Source: Streptococcus ictaluri 707-05 (GTDB taxonomy: Bacteria > Bacillota > Bacilli > Lactobacillales > Streptococcaceae). Taken from it: DNA of 64,000 nt. Where the stretch lies: the NCBI RefSeq assembly GCF_000188015.2, contig NZ_AEUX02000007.1, positions 62,001 through 126,000 of the forward strand, read 5' to 3'. The notes under the pieces are model-generated. The model was not told where the DNA came from, did no database searches, and saw nothing but the letters and a program-made list of their open reading frames with translations. A program made the translations under genes and the position numbers. Shown here piece after piece: positions 1-8,092 of this stretch (position 1 is its first letter; each line of letters opens with the position of its first letter).

Positions 1-536
1 AAATAGCACCTGCACATCTTAATCCTGCTGTTAGCTTTGCCTTTGCCTTAAAAGGAGATATTACTTGGCTACAGGCAGCCCTTTACAGTCTTGTACAGGT
101 TTTAGGTGCCATGCTTGGTTCATTGCTAGTGTATTTGCAATTTAGACCTCACTACAATACCTCAGATAATCCTGCTGATATTTTAGCTACTTTTGCAACG
201 GGGTCAGCCTTGAAGGACACCTTTGCCAATTTTATCAGTGAAGTTTTGGGAACCTTTGTGCTAGTCTTAGCCATTTTATCCTTTGGACTTTATGATATGC
301 CCATGGGACTAGGGACACTAAGTGTTGGGATGGTAGTGATTGGAATTGGTCTTTCTTTAGGAGGAACAACCGGCTACGCCATTAATCCTGCTCGAGACTT
401 CGGTCCACGCTTATTACATGCCATGTTACCTCTTAAACATAAAGGGGATTCTGACTGGTCTTATGCTTGGATTCCAGTTATCGGTCCCTTACTTGGAGCT
501 GCTCTAGCTATCATTTTTTTTGGGGTAATAGCTTAA
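1..536 (+). CDS. glpF: Glycerol uptake facilitator (aquaporin family), 3' part
   Basis: Membrane channel of the MIP/aquaglyceroporin family, which lets glycerol diffuse into the cell. The reading frame is open from base 3, so the start lies before the window. Both family NPA boxes are visible: HLNPAV near the left edge and GYAINPARDFGPR near residue 125. The second box is followed by D, as in glycerol facilitators rather than strict water channels. Hydrophobic segments alternate as expected for the last half of a six-helix channel, and the protein ends with a hydrophobic stretch (GPLLGAALAIIFFGVIA). A terminator hairpin follows directly. The family call is secure; glycerol specificity is inferred from sequence type. 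Confidence 0.9.
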   Translation, partial: IAPAHLNPAVSFAFALKGDITWLQAALYSLVQVLGAMLGSLLVYLQFRPHYNTSDNPADILATFATGSALKDTFANFISEVLGTFVLVLAILSFGLYDMPMGLGTLSVGMVVIGIGLSLGGTTGYAINPARDFGPRLLHAMLPLKHKGDSDWSYAWIPVIGPLLGAALAIIFFGVIA

Positions 537-554
537 TCAATGACAGTCATGAGA

Positions 555-586
555 GAGTTTGGGACAATTTGCCTCAAACTCTTTTT
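555..586 (+). terminator. Rho-independent terminator after glpF
   Basis: GAGTTTG (555-561) pairs with CAAACTC (575-581) and is followed by five T. It separates glpF from the next gene, and its T tract overlaps the cre-like site. Confidence 0.65.
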
Positions 587-597
587 AAACGCTTTCA
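584..597 (+). promoter_or_regulatory. cre-like site (CcpA operator candidate)
   Basis: TTTAAACGCTTTCA matches the known catabolite-responsive element TGTAAACGCTTTCA at 13 of 14 positions. It lies about 20 bases before a TATAAT box at 616-621, so bound CcpA would cover the -35 region of the oxidoreductase gene at 629. CcpA binding is inferred from the motif only. Confidence 0.6.
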
Positions 598-615
598 TTT
601 TTGAAGAGTGATTGT

Positions 616-621
616 TATAAT
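616..621 (+). promoter_or_regulatory. -10 box immediately upstream of the oxidoreductase start
   Basis: A perfect TATAAT ends 7 bases before the ATG at 629. There is no Shine-Dalgarno sequence between them and no room for a leader. Transcription should start at or next to the ATG, suggesting a leaderless mRNA. No good -35 box is seen (TTTCAT at 593-598). Confidence 0.5.
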
Positions 622-628
622 AAAGACT

Positions 629-1975
629 ATGAAGGATAAGAAGACAAAAATTGTTATTATCGGCGCTTCTTTTGCCGGAAGAGCCTGTGCTGAAAAAATC
701 AGAGACTTAAGATACGATGTGGACTTAATTGTCATTGACCAAAGTCCCCAGACAGACTATTTACCAAATGGGCTCAATAAGCTTTACCGGCAAGATATCA
801 CCAATCTAAAAGAAGCTCATTGGGCTTCGACTCTTAATTCCAATTATCCGCCTCTTTCTTATCTGTTGGGTCAGGTGACAAGGATAGATAATCACTTAAA
901 GCAAGTTACTGTCATAGATGATCACGGTCAAAAACAGCTGATTGCTTATGATTCTTTAGTTTGTGCTATGGGGTCCCACGGTCAGTCTTCTGTGATTAAG
1001 GGATCCAACCACCCGCAAGTTCTAACGACTAAGTCCTTTAAGGATAGTATAGCTGCCCATAAGCTTGTGCAAGACGCTCAGAAGGTTTTGGTAATTGGAG
1101 CTGGGCTCATTGGACTAGATATGGCTGATAGTCTGAGTCGGATTGGTAAAGAGGTTACGCTCATTGAAGCAGCTGATCAAGTGGATTCCTATCAAAGTGA
1201 TCAAGACATGGTAGAACCTTTGCTTGATGCCATCAATGAATGTGGTATCCATTTGATTACCAATCAAAGGGTCAAAGCTATTGTGGAAACAGACAATGGG
1301 CAATTAAGAGTGGAGACTGGTGATAGCTATAGCTGGCAAGGAGATTTGGTTTTTCTAGCCATTAATTTTAGACCGACCAGTGATCTTTTGTCAGATCAAG
1401 TGGAGTGTTCGTTAGATCGCACGGTCATAGTTAATGACCATTTTCAAACCAGTGATCCAGACATTTATGCCATAGGTGATTTGATTGCTAGTCCTCTGAC
1501 TGTCCTAGATAGCACTTATTACTTCCCTCTTATTAGTCATGCTATTAAGACGGGTCAGGCTCTTGCTTATCATTTGTCTGGCATTTCTGTTCCTAAAATC
1601 AGCCACAGTCGCTTGGTTGGAGCACATCATTTTGGCTATTTTCGTTCACGCGTGGGATTGACTGTTGAAGAAGCCTCATTTTACGATAAGGTTTATTCAG
1701 TGACTTACCAATCACAACTGTCTGAGTCTTTTGATTCCCCTCTACGGATTAAATTGATTGCGAAAAAATCAGACGGTACTTTGCTTGGGGCACAGCTTTT
1801 GTCAAAAGAAAACCATCTGTTACTAACCAATCAGCTATCACAAGCTATATTCAGTCAGCTAAAAGATCAAGACTTGGCCTCTCAAGATTTTATCTTTTCC
1901 TTAGACGACTGTCCCTTAGCCTTTCACTTACATCAAGCAGCTATTCAACTTTTTGAAAAGAGGGCTAGCTTATGA
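629..1975 (+). CDS. FAD-dependent pyridine nucleotide-disulfide oxidoreductase (NADH oxidase / CoA-disulfide reductase family)
   Basis: A flavoprotein of 448 aa. The N-terminal FAD fold is IVIIGASFAGRACAEK, a second dinucleotide fold VLVIGAGLIGLDMAD lies near residue 155 for NAD(P)H, and DIYAIGD near residue 285 is the FAD-binding motif of this family. The usual redox cysteine of NADH oxidases (SxxxC near residue 42) is not evident; the region reads DYLPNGLNKLY. Peroxide or oxygen reduction therefore cannot be assumed. I chose ATG 629 (MKDKKTK) over the GTG at 608 because the -10 box would lie inside the longer version. The stop overlaps the next start (ATGA), coupling it to a RofA-like regulator. 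The family is sure, the substrate unknown. Confidence 0.75.
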   Translation: MKDKKTKIVIIGASFAGRACAEKIRDLRYDVDLIVIDQSPQTDYLPNGLNKLYRQDITNLKEAHWASTLNSNYPPLSYLLGQVTRIDNHLKQVTVIDDHGQKQLIAYDSLVCAMGSHGQSSVIKGSNHPQVLTTKSFKDSIAAHKLVQDAQKVLVIGAGLIGLDMADSLSRIGKEVTLIEAADQVDSYQSDQDMVEPLLDAINECGIHLITNQRVKAIVETDNGQLRVETGDSYSWQGDLVFLAINFRPTSDLLSDQVECSLDRTVIVNDHFQTSDPDIYAIGDLIASPLTVLDSTYYFPLISHAIKTGQALAYHLSGISVPKISHSRLVGAHHFGYFRSRVGLTVEEASFYDKVYSVTYQSQLSESFDSPLRIKLIAKKSDGTLLGAQLLSKENHLLLTNQLSQAIFSQLKDQDLASQDFIFSLDDCPLAFHLHQAAIQLFEKRASL

Positions 1976-2329
1976 AGATAGATCACTTAATGACCAAAGA
2001 TCGAAGTGCTCAATATCAGATGATGCGTTCCCTTCATAAGGTAAAAAACGGATTAGCTCTCAAAGACTTAATGACTCAGCTCAAGTTGTCTAAGGTAACC
2101 TTAATCAAGTACATTGATCAGCTTAATCACTTATTCAAAGATAAGGAGATAGTTGCTTGTCTCAGCAGTGATGAGGATTCTTTGTATTTGGAAATGTCTA
2201 CTTACCTTAGCTGGACCAGCATCCAATCCCTTCTACTTGAAGATTCTCTTTCTTATCAAAATGAATAGGTTACACTAAACTAGACAGAATTTATAAAGTG
2301 TTCTACACTAAAGAAAATAGGAGAATATT

Positions 2330-2620
2330 ATGTCTAGAAAAATACGTCGCCACTTCACCGATGACTTTAAGCAACAAATCGTTGACCTTCACAATGCAGG
2401 GATGAAACGAAGTGAGCTTATCAAAGAATATGAGTTAACCCCATCAACCTTCGATAAGTGGGTACGTCAGGCTAAAACAACTGGTTCCTTTAAAACTATT
2501 GATAATCTTACAGATGAGCAGCGTGAACTGATTGAACTCCGAAAGCGTAATAAAGAACTCGAAATGCAGTTAGATATCCTAAAGCAAGCGGCGGTGATTA
2601 TGGCACGAAAAGAGAAGTAA
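2330..2620 (+). CDS. IS3-family transposase OrfA
   Basis: A 96-aa protein with a helix-turn-helix (MKRSELIKEYELTPSTFDKWVRQAK, about residues 25-50) that binds the IS ends. A C-terminal leucine zipper region follows (LRKRNKELEMQLDILKQAA). In this family OrfA is made alone as a regulator or fused to OrfB by -1 frameshifting. The slip sequence A AAA G is present in the correct phase at 2608-2612, 9 bases before the OrfA stop. RBS: AGGAG at 2320-2324. Confidence 0.9.
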   Translation: MSRKIRRHFTDDFKQQIVDLHNAGMKRSELIKEYELTPSTFDKWVRQAKTTGSFKTIDNLTDEQRELIELRKRNKELEMQLDILKQAAVIMARKEK

Positions 2621-3435
2621 TCACTGCTAATAAAGACAAATATAGCATTTCAGCCATGTGTCGTTGGTTGAACATTCCTCGTTCTAGCTATTACTACAAG
2701 GCTGTTAAACCAGTCTCTGAAGCGGAACTTGAAGAAAATATCAAAGCTATTTTTCTCGAAAGTAAGGCCAGATACGGGGCTAGGAAAATCAAGAAATGTT
2801 TGGAAAATGAAGGCATCCAGCTGTCTCGTCGTCGGATTCGTCGCATCATGCACAAACTCAACTTAGTATCCGTTTATCAGAAAGCAGCCTTCAAGCCACA
2901 TTCAAAAGGGAAGAATGTGGCAGCTATTCCTAATCACTTAGCCAGACAATTTCATCAAGAAAAGCCTCTAAATGCTTTAGTAACAGACTTAACCTACGTT
3001 CGTGTCGGTAATAGCTGGGCTTATGTTTGCTTGATTATTGATCTCTTCAATCGTGAAATCATCGGTTTGTCAGTTGGTTGGCATAAGACCGCCGAATTGG
3101 TTAAACAAGCGATTCAGAGCATCCCTTACGCTCTGACCAAGGTCAAGATCTTCCATTCTGATCGTGGGAAGGAGTTTGATAATCAGCTGATTGATGACAT
3201 GTTGGAAGCTTTTGGAATCAATCGTTCTCTAAGCCAAGCAGGCTGTCCCTATGACAATGCGGTAGCTGAGAGCACCTATCGCGCTTTCAAAATTGAATTT
3301 ATTCATCAAGAAACCTTTCAGTCACTGGAAGAATTAATCCTTAAAACGAAAGATTATGTGCACTGGTGGAATTACCATCGCATTCATGGCAGTCTCAACT
3401 ACCAGACACCCATGACATGGAGATTAATTGCTTAA
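2608..3435 (+). CDS. IS3-family transposase OrfB (DDE integrase), reached by -1 frameshift
   Basis: DDE recombinase that cuts and joins the IS ends. The catalytic triad is visible: D in VTDLTYVRVG, D in FHSDRGKEF, and E in DNAVAESTYRAFK. An HTH_21 region (KARYGARKIKKCLENEG) precedes the catalytic core. The frame is open back to the A AAA G slip site at 2608, reading KREVITANKDKYSISAMCRWLN without a stop. The natural product is therefore the OrfAB fusion (about 370 aa) rather than a protein starting at the internal ATG 2656. No inactivating lesion is seen, so the element may still be active. Confidence 0.88.
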   Translation, partial: KREVITANKDKYSISAMCRWLNIPRSSYYYKAVKPVSEAELEENIKAIFLESKARYGARKIKKCLENEGIQLSRRRIRRIMHKLNLVSVYQKAAFKPHSKGKNVAAIPNHLARQFHQEKPLNALVTDLTYVRVGNSWAYVCLIIDLFNREIIGLSVGWHKTAELVKQAIQSIPYALTKVKIFHSDRGKEFDNQLIDDMLEAFGINRSLSQAGCPYDNAVAESTYRAFKIEFIHQETFQSLEELILKTKDYVHWWNYHRIHGSLNYQTPMTWRLIA

Positions 3436-4643
3436 AGAAAAAAGCACTTTATAAATGTTGTACAGAAAAGTGTTGCCTTTTCAAATCTTAGTTTACCTTT
3501 TAACTAAGGAGCACTTCACAATCCCTTCTTTAGCAGAAACACTGATGATTAGTGAGGCTACTTTGAATAGGCAATTAGCTTATTTGAATCGCTTATTGGC
3601 TGAGTTTGGTTTATCCATCTCACAGGGGAAACAAGTGGGTTCTGAACTATCTTGGCGTTACTTTTACTACGAGCTATTAAGTCAGAGCATGACTAAGGAG
3701 CAAATTCAAGCCTTTTTTAGAGGAATGGACCACAGTCATCTAGCAGGTTTAGCAGAATATATTACGGGTAAGAGCCTAAGGTCAGAACAGGTGGACCAGC
3801 TGTCGCTATGGTTTTCCATATCTCAGATACGTTTCTTATTTAAAAGAGAGAAGCAATTGCCAGATGATGTAACTAAGGCTTTTATCAAAGATAATTTCTT
3901 TTTTCAAAAATTAAAGAAAGCTTTACGCCATTATTTTGGTCGTTACGCCCTTGAATTTGACGATTTTGAAGCTGAAAGTTTATTTGTCTTTTTAATTACT
4001 TATCCTGTTCTTCCTGTTTCAACCATGTCTCATGTGTTTGGTTTTGGAGGACCGATTGCGGAACATATTTCAGAGTCGCTATGGCTTTTGAAGCAAGCCG
4101 AGATGATTGCCAGTCAGACCAAGGAAGATATTATTTATGGCTTAGGAATGCTTTTTGCCAGGTCTTACTTTTTTCAAGGTTTAGTGGTTACTGGTAAAAA
4201 AGAAGTGGCTAGTTTATATGCTCTTTTAGCGGATGATAAAAAAGAACAGATGCAAGTTCTGATTAACCGACTGCTATTGGTAACTAATAAGCCATCAGCT
4301 GTTAGTGGCGATTTTTTAGCTTACTTATCTTATCATTTTTTGGAATTACTGATTTTCTCTCTTGAAAAACATCATCCGCCTTTGGCCATTGGACTTGACT
4401 TAGTCTCACAAAGGGCAGAAAATGCGATTTTAGAATTAAGAATCAAGCGTTTCTTGAAACATAATCAAAATTTTATTTTTATCCCTTATGAGGACAATCA
4501 AGTAGTGGATGGGGTAATCACTAATAAAAGAAAGTTAGATGCTTACTCTCTTCCTACTTATCAACTAAAAGAAGAAGTGGGAGCTTTTGATCTGAGACAG
4601 CTAGAACAGTTTTTAAAGACCTTGTGGCAGGAAAAAATAAGCC

Positions 4644-4682
4644 AAGATGGCTAACATCATAAGGACTTGGCTTGGTCTATTT
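4644..4682 (+). terminator. Terminator after the RALP-like regulator
   Basis: AAGCCAAG near 4640 pairs with CTTGGCTT near 4670 around a loop of about 19 bases, followed by a short T run (ATTTTTG). The stem begins inside the last codons of the regulator. Confidence 0.5.
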
Positions 4683-4715
4683 TTGAACACTTAGGTGTGT
4701 GATACTTGGTCTTTA

Positions 4716-4742
4716 TTATTATAGACAGGCAATCTATAATAA
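4716..4742 (+). promoter_or_regulatory. Promoter of the transaldolase-like gene covered by a perfect inverted repeat
   Basis: TTATTATAGA (4716-4725) and TCTATAATAA (4733-4742) form a perfect 10-bp inverted repeat with a 7-base spacer. The right arm contains the TATAAT at 4735-4740; a weak -35 (TTTATT, 4712-4717) is 17 bases upstream. It is either an operator for an unknown repressor or an AT-rich coincidence. Confidence 0.5.
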
Positions 4743-4814
4743 GTATTAGAGGCTTGCCGAGAGTTAATATTAGTTTTCGTTATTATTTTATAAACATACA
4801 TTGGAGGAAACAAG

Positions 4815-5459
4815 ATGAAATTTTTCTTAGATACAGCAAACGTAGCCGCTATTAGAACTATTAATGAACTTGGTGTGGTTGATGGTGTAACAACAAACCC
4901 AAGTATTATTTCCCGTGAAGGACGAGATTTTGAAACGGTTATTAAGGAAATCTGTGAAATCGTTGATGGACCAGTGAGTGCGGAAGTAACAGCTCTGAGT
5001 GCCGATGAAATGGTTGAAGAAGCAAGAGAAATTGCCAAATGGCATGACAATGTCGTGGTGAAAATTCCAATGACAACAGAAGGGTTAAAAGCTACTAACA
5101 TTCTTTCTAAAGAAGGGATTAAGACCAATGTGACCTTAATCTTTACGGTTAGTCAAGGGTTAATGGCTATGAAAGCAGGAGCAACCTACATCAGTCCATT
5201 TATTGGACGTCTTGAAGATATTGGAACGGATCCTTACCAGTTAATCAGCGAATTGCGTAACGTCATTGATTTGTATGATTTCCAATCAGAAATCATTGCA
5301 GCAAGCATCCGCACAACAGCACATGTTGAGGCAGTAGCACAGCTAGGAGCACACATTGCTACTATCCCAGATCCTTTGTTTGCTAAAATGACACAGCACC
5401 CATTAACAACTAACGAAATCAAAACCTTTATGGAAGATTGGGCCTCTTTCAAAAAATAA
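4815..5459 (+). CDS. talC: Transaldolase-like / fructose-6-phosphate aldolase family protein
   Basis: A 214-aa TIM-barrel aldolase of the small transaldolase (FSA/TalC) class. The Schiff-base lysine is K83 in VVKIPMT; DTAN at 6-9, TTNPS at 26-30 and the FIGRLEDIG segment near 133 are family-typical. Members either transfer dihydroxyacetone units between sugar phosphates (transaldolase) or cleave fructose 6-phosphate; sequence alone does not decide. Transketolase lies 170 bases downstream on the same strand, which favours a pentose-phosphate role. RBS GGAGG is at 4802-4806. Confidence 0.88.
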   Translation: MKFFLDTANVAAIRTINELGVVDGVTTNPSIISREGRDFETVIKEICEIVDGPVSAEVTALSADEMVEEAREIAKWHDNVVVKIPMTTEGLKATNILSKEGIKTNVTLIFTVSQGLMAMKAGATYISPFIGRLEDIGTDPYQLISELRNVIDLYDFQSEIIAASIRTTAHVEAVAQLGAHIATIPDPLFAKMTQHPLTTNEIKTFMEDWASFKK

Positions 5460-5465
5460 GCCAAA

Positions 5466-5496
5466 AAGCTTAGCTCTTAGTAGCTAAGCTTGCTTT
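5466..5496 (+). terminator. Hairpin after talC
   Basis: AAGCTTAGCT (5466-5475) and AGCTAAGCTT (5482-5491) form a perfect 10-bp stem with a 6-base loop. The T tract is poor (GCTTTAAC), so termination may be partial, allowing read-through into tkt. Confidence 0.6.
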
Positions 5497-5513
5497 AACT
5501 CACTTGTATCTCT

Positions 5514-5537
5514 AAAGACAAAGATTTTCTTGTCTTT
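5514..5537 (+). repeat. Inverted repeat in the tkt upstream region
   Basis: AAAGACAA (5514-5521) and TTGTCTTT (5530-5537) form an 8-bp stem with an 8-base spacer. It lies about 35 bases before the tkt -10 box and could be an operator or part of a second weak terminator. Confidence 0.4.
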
Positions 5538-5569
5538 AACGGACTTTCTTAAATATCGTTCCTAAATTA

Positions 5570-5578
5570 TGTTACAAT
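5570..5578 (+). promoter_or_regulatory. Extended -10 promoter of tkt
   Basis: TGTTACAAT (TGn plus TACAAT) lies 51 bases before the tkt ATG. There is no clear -35 element, as is usual for extended -10 promoters. Confidence 0.6.
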
Positions 5579-5629
5579 AGACACTAGCAAACGATAATTT
5601 TAGTTGTAAAAAACAGAAAGGTTTTACTT

Positions 5630-7615
5630 ATGACATTTGATGCAGTTGACCAGTTGGCAGTCAATACTGTCCGCACCCTATCTATGGATGCTATTCAAGC
5701 AGCAAACTCTGGGCATCCCGGTTTACCAATGGGAGCAGCGCCGATGGCTTATGTGTTATGGAACCATTTGATGAACATCAATCCAAAAACAAGCCGTAAT
5801 TGGTCAAACAGAGACCGCTTTATTTTATCAGCAGGACATGGAAGTGCTATGCTTTATAGCTTACTTCACTTAGCTGGTTATGACTTGTCTATTGATGATT
5901 TGAAAAACTTCCGTCAATGGGGATCTAAAACACCTGGACACCCAGAAGTTAATCACACTGATGGTGTTGAAGCAACTACAGGTCCTTTAGGACAAGGGAT
6001 TGCTAACGCTGTGGGTATGGCAATGGCAGAAGCTCATTTAGCAGCTAAATTTAATAAACCTGGTTTTGATATTGTAGACCATTATACCTATGCCCTTAAT
6101 GGTGATGGGGATTTAATGGAAGGTGTCAGTCAAGAAGCTGCCAGCATGGCAGGCCATTTAAAACTTGGCAAATTGGTCTTGCTATATGATTCAAATGATA
6201 TTTCACTTGATGGTCCAACCTCTATGGCCTTCACAGAAGATGTTAAAGGCCGTTTTGAAGCTTACGGTTGGCAACACCTTTTAGTGGAAGATGGTAATGA
6301 TTTAGAAGCAATTGAAAAAGCAATCCAAGAAGCTAAAGCTGAAACAGAAAAACCAACCATCATCGAAGTTAAAACGATTATTGGATTTGGTGCTGAAAAG
6401 CAAGGAACATCTGCTGTTCACGGAGTTCCACTTGGTGCAGAAGGCATTACATTTGCTAAGAAAGCTTACCAATGGACACATGAAGACTTTGAAGTGCCAA
6501 CAGAAGTGACTGAGCGATTTGCACAAGGACTTCAAGCGCGTGGTGAAAAAGCGGAGTCTGCTTGGAATGAGCTTTTTGCTAAATATGAAGCTGAGTATCC
6601 AGAATTAGCAGCAGAATATAAGGCAGCTTTTGCGAATGAGGCTTTTGAAGTAGAGCTAGCAGCTCATGATTTAGGGTCATCAGTAGCTAGCCGTGTGTCA
6701 AGCCAACAAGCTATTCAACAAATTTCTGAACAAGTAGCCTCATTCTGGGGTGGTTCTGCTGACTTGTCAGCTTCTAACAATACTATGGTAAAAGCTGAAA
6801 AAGATTTCCAACCTGGACAATATGAAGGACGTAACATTTGGTTTGGTGTTCGTGAATTTGCTATGGCAGCAGCCATGAACGGGATTGCTCTTCATGGTGG
6901 GACACGCGTCTATGGTGGTACCTTCTTTGTCTTTTCAAACTACCTCTTACCAGCAGTACGTATGGCAGCACTTCAAAGCTTACCAACCGTTTATGTCATG
7001 ACTCATGACTCTATTGCAGTTGGTGAAGATGGTCCTACCCATGAGCCAGTTGAACAGCTAGCAAGTGTTCGTTCAATGCCTAATTTGAATGTCATTCGTC
7101 CAGCCGATGGCAATGAAACAAATGCCGCATGGAAACGTGCCTTGGCAGAAACTAACCGTCCAACCATGCTTGTCTTAACGCGTCAGAATCTTCCAGTTCT
7201 AGAAGGGACTAAGGAATTATCTGCAGAAGGGATTAATAAAGGTGCTTATATTCTTTCTGAAGCTAAAGGTGAACTTGATGGTATCTTGATTGCAACTGGT
7301 TCAGAAGTCAAATTAGCTCTTGATACACAAGCAGCTCTTGAAAAAGAAGGTGTCTTTGTTCGTGTCGTTTCTATGCCGTCACAAAATATCTTTGATGAGC
7401 AAGAAGCTGCTTACAAAGAGGAAATTCTTCCAGCAGCAATCACCAAACGTATGGCCATTGAAGCAGGTTCAAGCTTTGGTTGGGCAAAATATGTTGGCCT
7501 CAACGGCGCAACCCTAACAATTGATACCTGGGGAGCTTCAGCACCAGGCAACCGCATTTTTGAAGAATATGGATTCACTGTGGCAAATGCTTTGTCATTG
7601 TACCGTTCACTTTAA
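5630..7615 (+). CDS. tkt: Transketolase
   Basis: A 661-aa thiamine-diphosphate enzyme, the usual length. It moves two-carbon ketol units between pentose, hexose and tetrose phosphates in the non-oxidative pentose phosphate pathway. Visible motifs are [18 protein letters not shown] near residue 65, the ThDP/Mg motif [13 protein letters not shown] near 155-170, a [13 protein letters not shown] segment near 405 and [13 protein letters not shown] near 460. RBS GAAAGG precedes the ATG. It follows talC in the same direction, and the pair supplies sugar-phosphate interconversion. A strong terminator ends the unit. Confidence 0.97.
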   Translation: MTFDAVDQLAVNTVRTLSMDAIQAANSGHPGLPMGAAPMAYVLWNHLMNINPKTSRNWSNRDRFILSAGHGSAMLYSLLHLAGYDLSIDDLKNFRQWGSKTPGHPEVNHTDGVEATTGPLGQGIANAVGMAMAEAHLAAKFNKPGFDIVDHYTYALNGDGDLMEGVSQEAASMAGHLKLGKLVLLYDSNDISLDGPTSMAFTEDVKGRFEAYGWQHLLVEDGNDLEAIEKAIQEAKAETEKPTIIEVKTIIGFGAEKQGTSAVHGVPLGAEGITFAKKAYQWTHEDFEVPTEVTERFAQGLQARGEKAESAWNELFAKYEAEYPELAAEYKAAFANEAFEVELAAHDLGSSVASRVSSQQAIQQISEQVASFWGGSADLSASNNTMVKAEKDFQPGQYEGRNIWFGVREFAMAAAMNGIALHGGTRVYGGTFFVFSNYLLPAVRMAALQSLPTVYVMTHDSIAVGEDGPTHEPVEQLASVRSMPNLNVIRPADGNETNAAWKRALAETNRPTMLVLTRQNLPVLEGTKELSAEGINKGAYILSEAKGELDGILIATGSEVKLALDTQAALEKEGVFVRVVSMPSQNIFDEQEAAYKEEILPAAITKRMAIEAGSSFGWAKYVGLNGATLTIDTWGASAPGNRIFEEYGFTVANALSLYRSL

Positions 7616-7631
7616 TTCATAATAATCGATT

Positions 7632-7659
7632 AAGAAAGAGTCAAGGACTCTTTCTTTTT
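7632..7659 (+). terminator. Strong terminator after tkt
   Basis: AAGAAAGAGTC (7632-7642) and GACTCTTTCTT (7646-7656) form an 11-bp stem with a 3-base loop, ending in TTTTT. Confidence 0.9.
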
Positions 7660-7715
7660 GTCTTTAAAAGAGGTTCTTATCAGACTTTCTTAAAGAAGAC
7701 TTATTGGTAAATCTA

Positions 7716-7744
7716 TTGACAAATTGGGCGATAAAGCTTATTAT
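7716..7744 (+). promoter_or_regulatory. Consensus promoter before the immunity-like gene
   Basis: TTGACA (7716-7721), a 17-base spacer, then TATTAT (7739-7744). This is one of the best sigma-A matches in the window, serving the small ORF at 7795 and probably the ABC genes behind it. Confidence 0.8.
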
Positions 7745-7794
7745 GTAACTAACAATTGTATTAGTGTAAAGGTACAAATGAGAAGGGAGGTTTT

Positions 7795-8049
7795 ATGGAA
7801 AAAGCTATGAAGCGCTTATACGATCTGATTAAACAGGCTTATGATTTTCCTGAAAATCGCGAAAATCCTCAATTGTCAATATTATTTTTATCAGCTTCTA
7901 ACAAGTTGATGAAAGACAATAATCCCTTGCTAGTTGCAGAAGAACTGAATCGAAAAATTAACCATTATTTAGCTATAAACGATCTCTTATTGCCTAAATC
8001 GCTTTGTCAATTTAAAAAAGGATTAGAAGATTATATGGCAAAACACTGA
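7795..8049 (+). CDS. Small helical protein resembling bacteriocin immunity proteins
   Basis: An 84-aa cytoplasmic protein with no signal peptide or membrane segment and predicted to be mostly helical. The pattern (LYDLIKQAYD near the start, then NNPLLVAEELNRKINHYLAINDLLLPKSL) resembles the four-helix enterocin A / pediocin-type immunity family, recognised by eye only. Such proteins protect cells from class IIa bacteriocins by acting on the mannose-PTS receptor. No bacteriocin precursor with a double-glycine leader was seen nearby, so it may be an orphan immunity gene. RBS is GGGAGG. It is about 40 bases upstream of an ABC exporter gene and may be co-transcribed with it. Confidence 0.6.
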   Translation: MEKAMKRLYDLIKQAYDFPENRENPQLSILFLSASNKLMKDNNPLLVAEELNRKINHYLAINDLLLPKSLCQFKKGLEDYMAKH

Positions 8050-8092
8050 AGCATCAGCTGTTAGGACTCATCAAAAAGGTAAAGGTGTTGTG

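Larger units (their letters stand above)
2281..3464 (+). mobile_element. IS3-family (IS150-group) insertion sequence
   Basis: About 1.2 kb with two overlapping transposase frames and imperfect terminal inverted repeats. TAGACAGAATTTATAAAGTG (2281-2300) matches the reverse complement of 3445-3464 at 15 of 20 positions. The similarity continues weakly outward (ACACT at 2272 against AGTGT at 3473), so the true ends may lie a few bases further out. I could not identify a clear target-site duplication. The element appears complete and inserted in the same orientation as the regulator it breaks. Confidence 0.85.
1972..4654 (+). pseudogene. RofA/Nra-like (RALP, Mga-superfamily) regulator split by an IS3-family element
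   Basis: The 5' part (1972-2268, 98 aa) carries the first winged-helix segment (LALKDLMTQLKLSKVTLIKYIDQL). The 3' part (from about 3464 to 4654, about 396 aa) carries the second HTH (FTIPSLAETLMISEATLNRQLAYLN) and the long C-terminal regulatory region. Joined, they give about 490 aa, close to the usual length of RofA/Nra proteins. These are stand-alone streptococcal virulence regulators that bind DNA through two N-terminal HTH domains. The 5' part ends SYQNE just before the IS and the 3' part resumes KVLPFQI, so the frame looks restorable. The start overlaps the oxidoreductase stop by 4 bases. The 3' part has an ATG at 3455 inside the IS end, but a protein from it would lack the first HTH. 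Confidence 0.85.

Noticed and set aside
4691..5128. 145-aa minus-strand frame opposite talC
   Set aside because: Antisense shadow of a clearly conserved enzyme gene, with no RBS or family motif.
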